Assembly: GCA_902787415.1 (NCBI GenBank)
Contig: CADAGG010000088.1
Coordinates: 1-8,761, forward strand
DNA length: 8,761 bases
Direction of reading: 5' to 3'
Origin: a methanogenic archaeon
GTDB lineage: Archaea > Thermoplasmatota > Thermoplasmata > Methanomassiliicoccales > Methanomethylophilaceae
Made by a program: the position numbers and the translations under genes. This document shows positions 7,195 to 8,761 of the stretch, one piece after another. The notes below the pieces were generated by a model, which saw only the letters and a program-made list of their open reading frames with translations, was not told the DNA's origin and made no database searches. Every line of letters starts with the position of its first letter. The stretch's first letter is position 1.

Positions 7195-8202
7195 TCAGTT
7201 CTCGCGGTAGTGCGCCAGCGCCATCAGGTTCTCGTTCGGAGTCTGAGGAGGCACACCGCATTCGGGGGTGACGATGTCGAATCCTCTCTCCGCAGCCTGT
7301 CTCGCCTGTGCGAGCACGTCGTTCGGGCCCTTCATGAGAAGGGTCGCCACAGGTTCCACACCGCCCAGTTTGATGATTTCGCCCATGGCCTGCATGTACG
7401 CCTCGGGGTCGCTGTCGGTCTGGAGGGAGACACCGTCCTGTCCGAGGGAGCATAACCTGTCTGCGATGTCCAGTGTCTCGCCGCAGGTGTGAGTTGTACA
7501 GAAGGCACCCTTGTGGGCGCCCTCGATGACCTTCGGGGTGTACGCCCCGAACACATCGTCGAAGTATTCCGGAGGAGTGAACTCCGAGGAGGCCTCCTCT
7601 ATGATCATGATGCAGTCCGCGCTCTCGGACAGGACGCGGGAGAATTCGGTGAGATGCGGGGTCACCGCCTTCAGCCATGAGTACATCTTCTCGGGCTCCA
7701 TCATCAGAGCCATCATGGTGTTCTCCATGCCGAGCAGGTTGTTGACGCAGGCCATGGGTCCGTTGACCGCCGCGACCAGGAAGAGATCCTCGTTCTTTGC
7801 GAGCATGTCCGCGGCATCCTTCACTATGCTGGGTCTTTTGCTCGTAACGAATTCTTCGGGAGTGAGGAGGTCCTCGGGGACGTCGAGTACCTCTCCCTCC
7901 GGACAGTACCTGAAGGTCTCTACCGAGGGCTGGGCATCCTTGCTTCCGGGGTAGATTCCGCAGCCGAACGCGTCCGCATCCACGGTGATGCAGAACGGTA
8001 CCCTGACCGTGGCGAAGCCGAACATCCTGTTGGTTTGCAGGGCGAGTTCGGCCATCTTGCCGGCATCGAAGTTTGCATCGGGCCAATAAGCTCCGCATGC
8101 ATCCATCTGGCCCACCGTACCGGTCTGGGTGAAGATGGCGGGAGGGTGAGAATCTCCTTTGTCGCCGTCGAATATCCTGACGATCTCATCCTTGCTGTTC
8201 AT
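7195..8202 (-). CDS. Methylcobamide:CoM methyltransferase-like protein (MtaA/MtbA, uroporphyrinogen decarboxylase fold)
   Basis: A 335-residue TIM-barrel protein of the UroD/MtaA/CmuA family. Characterised methanogen members move a methyl group from a methylated corrinoid protein to coenzyme M in the cytoplasm. The zinc site is intact: H238-x-C240 in THTCGET and C315 in TPECGVPPQTPNENL, which matches the His-x-Cys...Cys pattern of MtaA/MtbA and is absent from true uroporphyrinogen decarboxylases. Other family-like segments are VNGPMACVNNLLG (146-158) and IIEEASSEFTPPEYFDDVF (200-218). No corrinoid protein or substrate-specific methyltransferase gene lies in the window, so whether it serves methanol, methylamine, another methyl donor or a non-methanogenic reaction is open. 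It is the first gene of a leftward cluster and has its own promoter; no Shine-Dalgarno sequence precedes the ATG. Confidence 0.88.
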   Translation of the reverse strand: MNSKDEIVRIFDGDKGDSHPPAIFTQTGTVGQMDACGAYWPDANFDAGKMAELALQTNRMFGFATVRVPFCITVDADAFGCGIYPGSKDAQPSVETFRYCPEGEVLDVPEDLLTPEEFVTSKRPSIVKDAADMLAKNEDLFLVAAVNGPMACVNNLLGMENTMMALMMEPEKMYSWLKAVTPHLTEFSRVLSESADCIMIIEEASSEFTPPEYFDDVFGAYTPKVIEGAHKGAFCTTHTCGETLDIADRLCSLGQDGVSLQTDSDPEAYMQAMGEIIKLGGVEPVATLLMKGPNDVLAQARQAAERGFDIVTPECGVPPQTPNENLMALAHYREN

Positions 8203-8254
8203 GGATTAGGAAGCGGAGTACTCGTTCAAAAAGGGTTCGAACGGCTCATATCCG

Positions 8255-8263
8255 TTAAAAAAA
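8255..8263 (-). promoter_or_regulatory. TATA-like element of the methyltransferase cluster
   Basis: Minus strand reads TTTTTTAAC, about 55 nt upstream of the ATG at 8202. A start site about 26 nt downstream would give a leader of roughly 30 nt. Unlike the other promoters here this one is not leaderless, and the leader region contains the perfect 8-nt palindrome GTTCGAAC (8235-8242). Confidence 0.45.
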
Positions 8264-8264
8264 T

Positions 8265-8276
8265 CAGACACGTCTG
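8265..8276. promoter_or_regulatory. Inverted repeat upstream of the TATA element, candidate operator
   Basis: CAGAC-AC-GTCTG is a 5-bp inverted repeat with a 2-nt spacer, directly upstream of the TATA-like element, where a regulator would meet the transcription factor B recognition site. Short and single-copy, so only a candidate. Confidence 0.3.
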
Positions 8277-8332
8277 TTGCAGGTCCTAGGGAGATACAGT
8301 GTTTAATTTCCGCCGGGAGATATGGACAAAAG

Positions 8333-8444
8333 TGGTCCCCACTCCCTGATTTGAACAGGGGACCTGCTGATTTCAGCGGCTGTATCGGATCTCTCCGAGA
8401 ACACTCTACAGTCAGCCGCTCTAGCCAGTCTGAGCTAAGTGGGG
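8333..8444 (-). tRNA. tRNA-Tyr (GTA) with intron, CCA encoded
   Basis: Folds as a full cloverleaf: acceptor CCCCACT (8444-8438) with AGTGGGG (8343-8337), discriminator A (8336) and encoded CCA (8335-8333); D arm GCTC/GAGC with GG in the loop; anticodon stem GCTGA/TCAGC and loop CTG-TAG-A, giving anticodon GTA; variable loop AGGTC; T arm CCCTG-TTCAAAT-CAGGG. The C1-G72 pair is the archaeal identity element for tyrosyl-tRNA. A 34-nt intron separates positions 37 and 38. The gene stands alone between the PAC2 gene and the methyltransferase cluster. Confidence 0.95.
8372..8405 (-). other. Intron of tRNA-Tyr, 34 nt at position 37/38
   Basis: Removing it joins CTGTAG to ATCAGC and restores a normal 7-nt anticodon loop. 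The borders fit a bulge-helix-bulge: 3-nt bulges AGA and AAA flank a 4-position helix CTGT/GCTG that contains one T-T mismatch. Inside the intron TCGGA-GAGA-TCCGA forms a perfect 5-bp hairpin with a GNRA-type tetraloop (8398-8385). This is the canonical archaeal intron site; the exact splice point has a one-base ambiguity. Confidence 0.85.
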
Positions 8445-8467
8445 ATTATTTGGAGGATAGGTCAACG

Positions 8468-8477
8468 ATATAAATAG
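8468..8477 (-). promoter_or_regulatory. TATA box of tRNA-Tyr
   Basis: Minus strand reads CTATTTATAT, centred about 28 nt before the first tRNA base at 8444, the standard archaeal spacing for initiation at or near the mature 5' end. It is the strongest promoter element in the window. Confidence 0.75.
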
Positions 8478-8497
8478 GTATTGGACGGAGGTTTTCC

Positions 8498-8761
8498 TCA
8501 TCCGATATAACCCAAATCGCTGGTCTTTTCGACCATCTGCTCGGCGGCCTTGTCGGTGAGTTCCGCGAGCTTCTGGGACTCCGCCTCCAGGTCTTTCAGG
8601 TCGAGATCCTCGATGCCGAACATCTTCCCGAGCACCTTCAGGATCTCGATCGCACTCCCGTGGTCGATGAAGAAGCCCGACGTCTCTCCCATGAGGCAGA
8701 ACGAGTCGATGCCGTTCATCTGTCCCATGCCGATGAGCAGGCCCGCCGCTCCGACGATGCC
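8498..8761 (-). CDS. PAC2-family protein (proteasome assembly chaperone type), C-terminal end only
   Basis: The last 87 residues of a protein whose start lies right of the window; the frame stays open through the edge, so the ATG at 8728 is internal. Seen: GAAGLLIGMGQMNGIDSFCLMGETSGFFIDHGSA, which matches the C-terminal part of archaeal PAC2/COG2047-type proteins, where a glycine-rich strand-loop is followed by CLMGET-SG. A charged helix of about 45 residues follows (KDLEAESQKLAELTDKAAEQ) and the chain ends in LGYIG. Archaeal relatives help assemble or bind the 20S proteasome. The last three residues are YIG, so a strict hydrophobic-Tyr-x ending is not present. The stop lies 53 nt before the tRNA-Tyr gene on the same strand; the tRNA has its own TATA box between them. 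Confidence 0.8.
   Translation of the reverse strand, partial: GIVGAAGLLIGMGQMNGIDSFCLMGETSGFFIDHGSAIEILKVLGKMFGIEDLDLKDLEAESQKLAELTDKAAEQMVEKTSDLGYIG

Noticed and set aside
7190..8098. Upstream extension of the MFS open frame to an ATG at 8098
   Set aside because: Overlaps the methyltransferase gene in another frame and has no membrane segments; the transporter starts at the ATG at 7189.
7195..8202. Uroporphyrinogen decarboxylase (haem synthesis)
   Set aside because: The fold is shared, but the H-x-C...C zinc ligands indicate the methyltransferase branch.
8486..8503. Small hairpin around GAGG-TTTT-CCTC at the PAC2 stop, possible terminator
   Set aside because: Only a 4-bp stem, and the coding (minus) strand shows AAAA rather than a T tract.

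Overview
The window looks like part of a methanogenic archaeal chromosome, most probably Methanomassiliicoccales (the gut/rumen Methanomethylophilaceae type). The reasons are: GC-rich coding with archaeal AT-rich TATA boxes 26-30 nt upstream of several starts; a tRNA-Tyr with the archaeal C1-G72 pair and an intron at position 37/38; a zinc-dependent methylcobamide:coenzyme M methyltransferase homologue; a PAC2-family proteasome assembly chaperone; and an SAH/MTA/5'-deoxyadenosine deaminase. The order-level assignment is inference. No database search was possible.

Layout. At 1-1122 (+) lies the C-terminal part of an amidohydrolase (SAH/MTA/5'-deoxyadenosine deaminase), whose true start is left of the window. 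Every other gene lies on the minus strand. Read in its direction of transcription, from right to left, the rest is: the end of a PAC2-family gene (8761-8498); an intron-containing tRNA-Tyr with its own strong TATA box (8444-8333); a 130-bp intergenic region with promoter and inverted repeats; then a compact four-gene cluster. The cluster is an MtaA/MtbA-type methyltransferase (8202-7195), an MFS transporter (7189-6005, 5-nt gap), a xylose-isomerase-like TIM-barrel protein (about 5961-5005) and a UvrA-like tandem ABC ATPase (5008-2547, ATGA overlap with the previous gene). A perfect 8-bp hairpin follows the UvrA stop. Next come a separately promoted ferredoxin-domain protein of unknown function (2487-1786) and a TetR-type regulator (1724-981), whose open frame runs convergently into the 3' end of the amidohydrolase gene.

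How the parts may work together. The cluster joins a one-carbon transfer enzyme, a transporter, a sugar-isomerase-like enzyme and a DNA-binding ABC ATPase that lacks the UvrB-binding domain. The last feature is seen in UvrA2/DrrC-type proteins linked to tolerance of DNA-binding drugs rather than in canonical excision repair. With a TetR gene nearby, a xenobiotic or natural-product tolerance/metabolism locus is possible, but this is inference. The UvrA-like gene carries a frameshift near 4231-4250, which is either a sequence error in a C5 or GTGT run or a real inactivation.

The most unusual points are the UvrA frameshift, the lack of any usual start codon for the TIM-barrel gene, the stop-less tetR end running across a hairpin into its neighbour, the altered second iron-sulfur motif of the ferredoxin protein, and the competing folds of the tRNA-Tyr precursor. 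No CRISPR array, insertion sequence or rRNA was seen.
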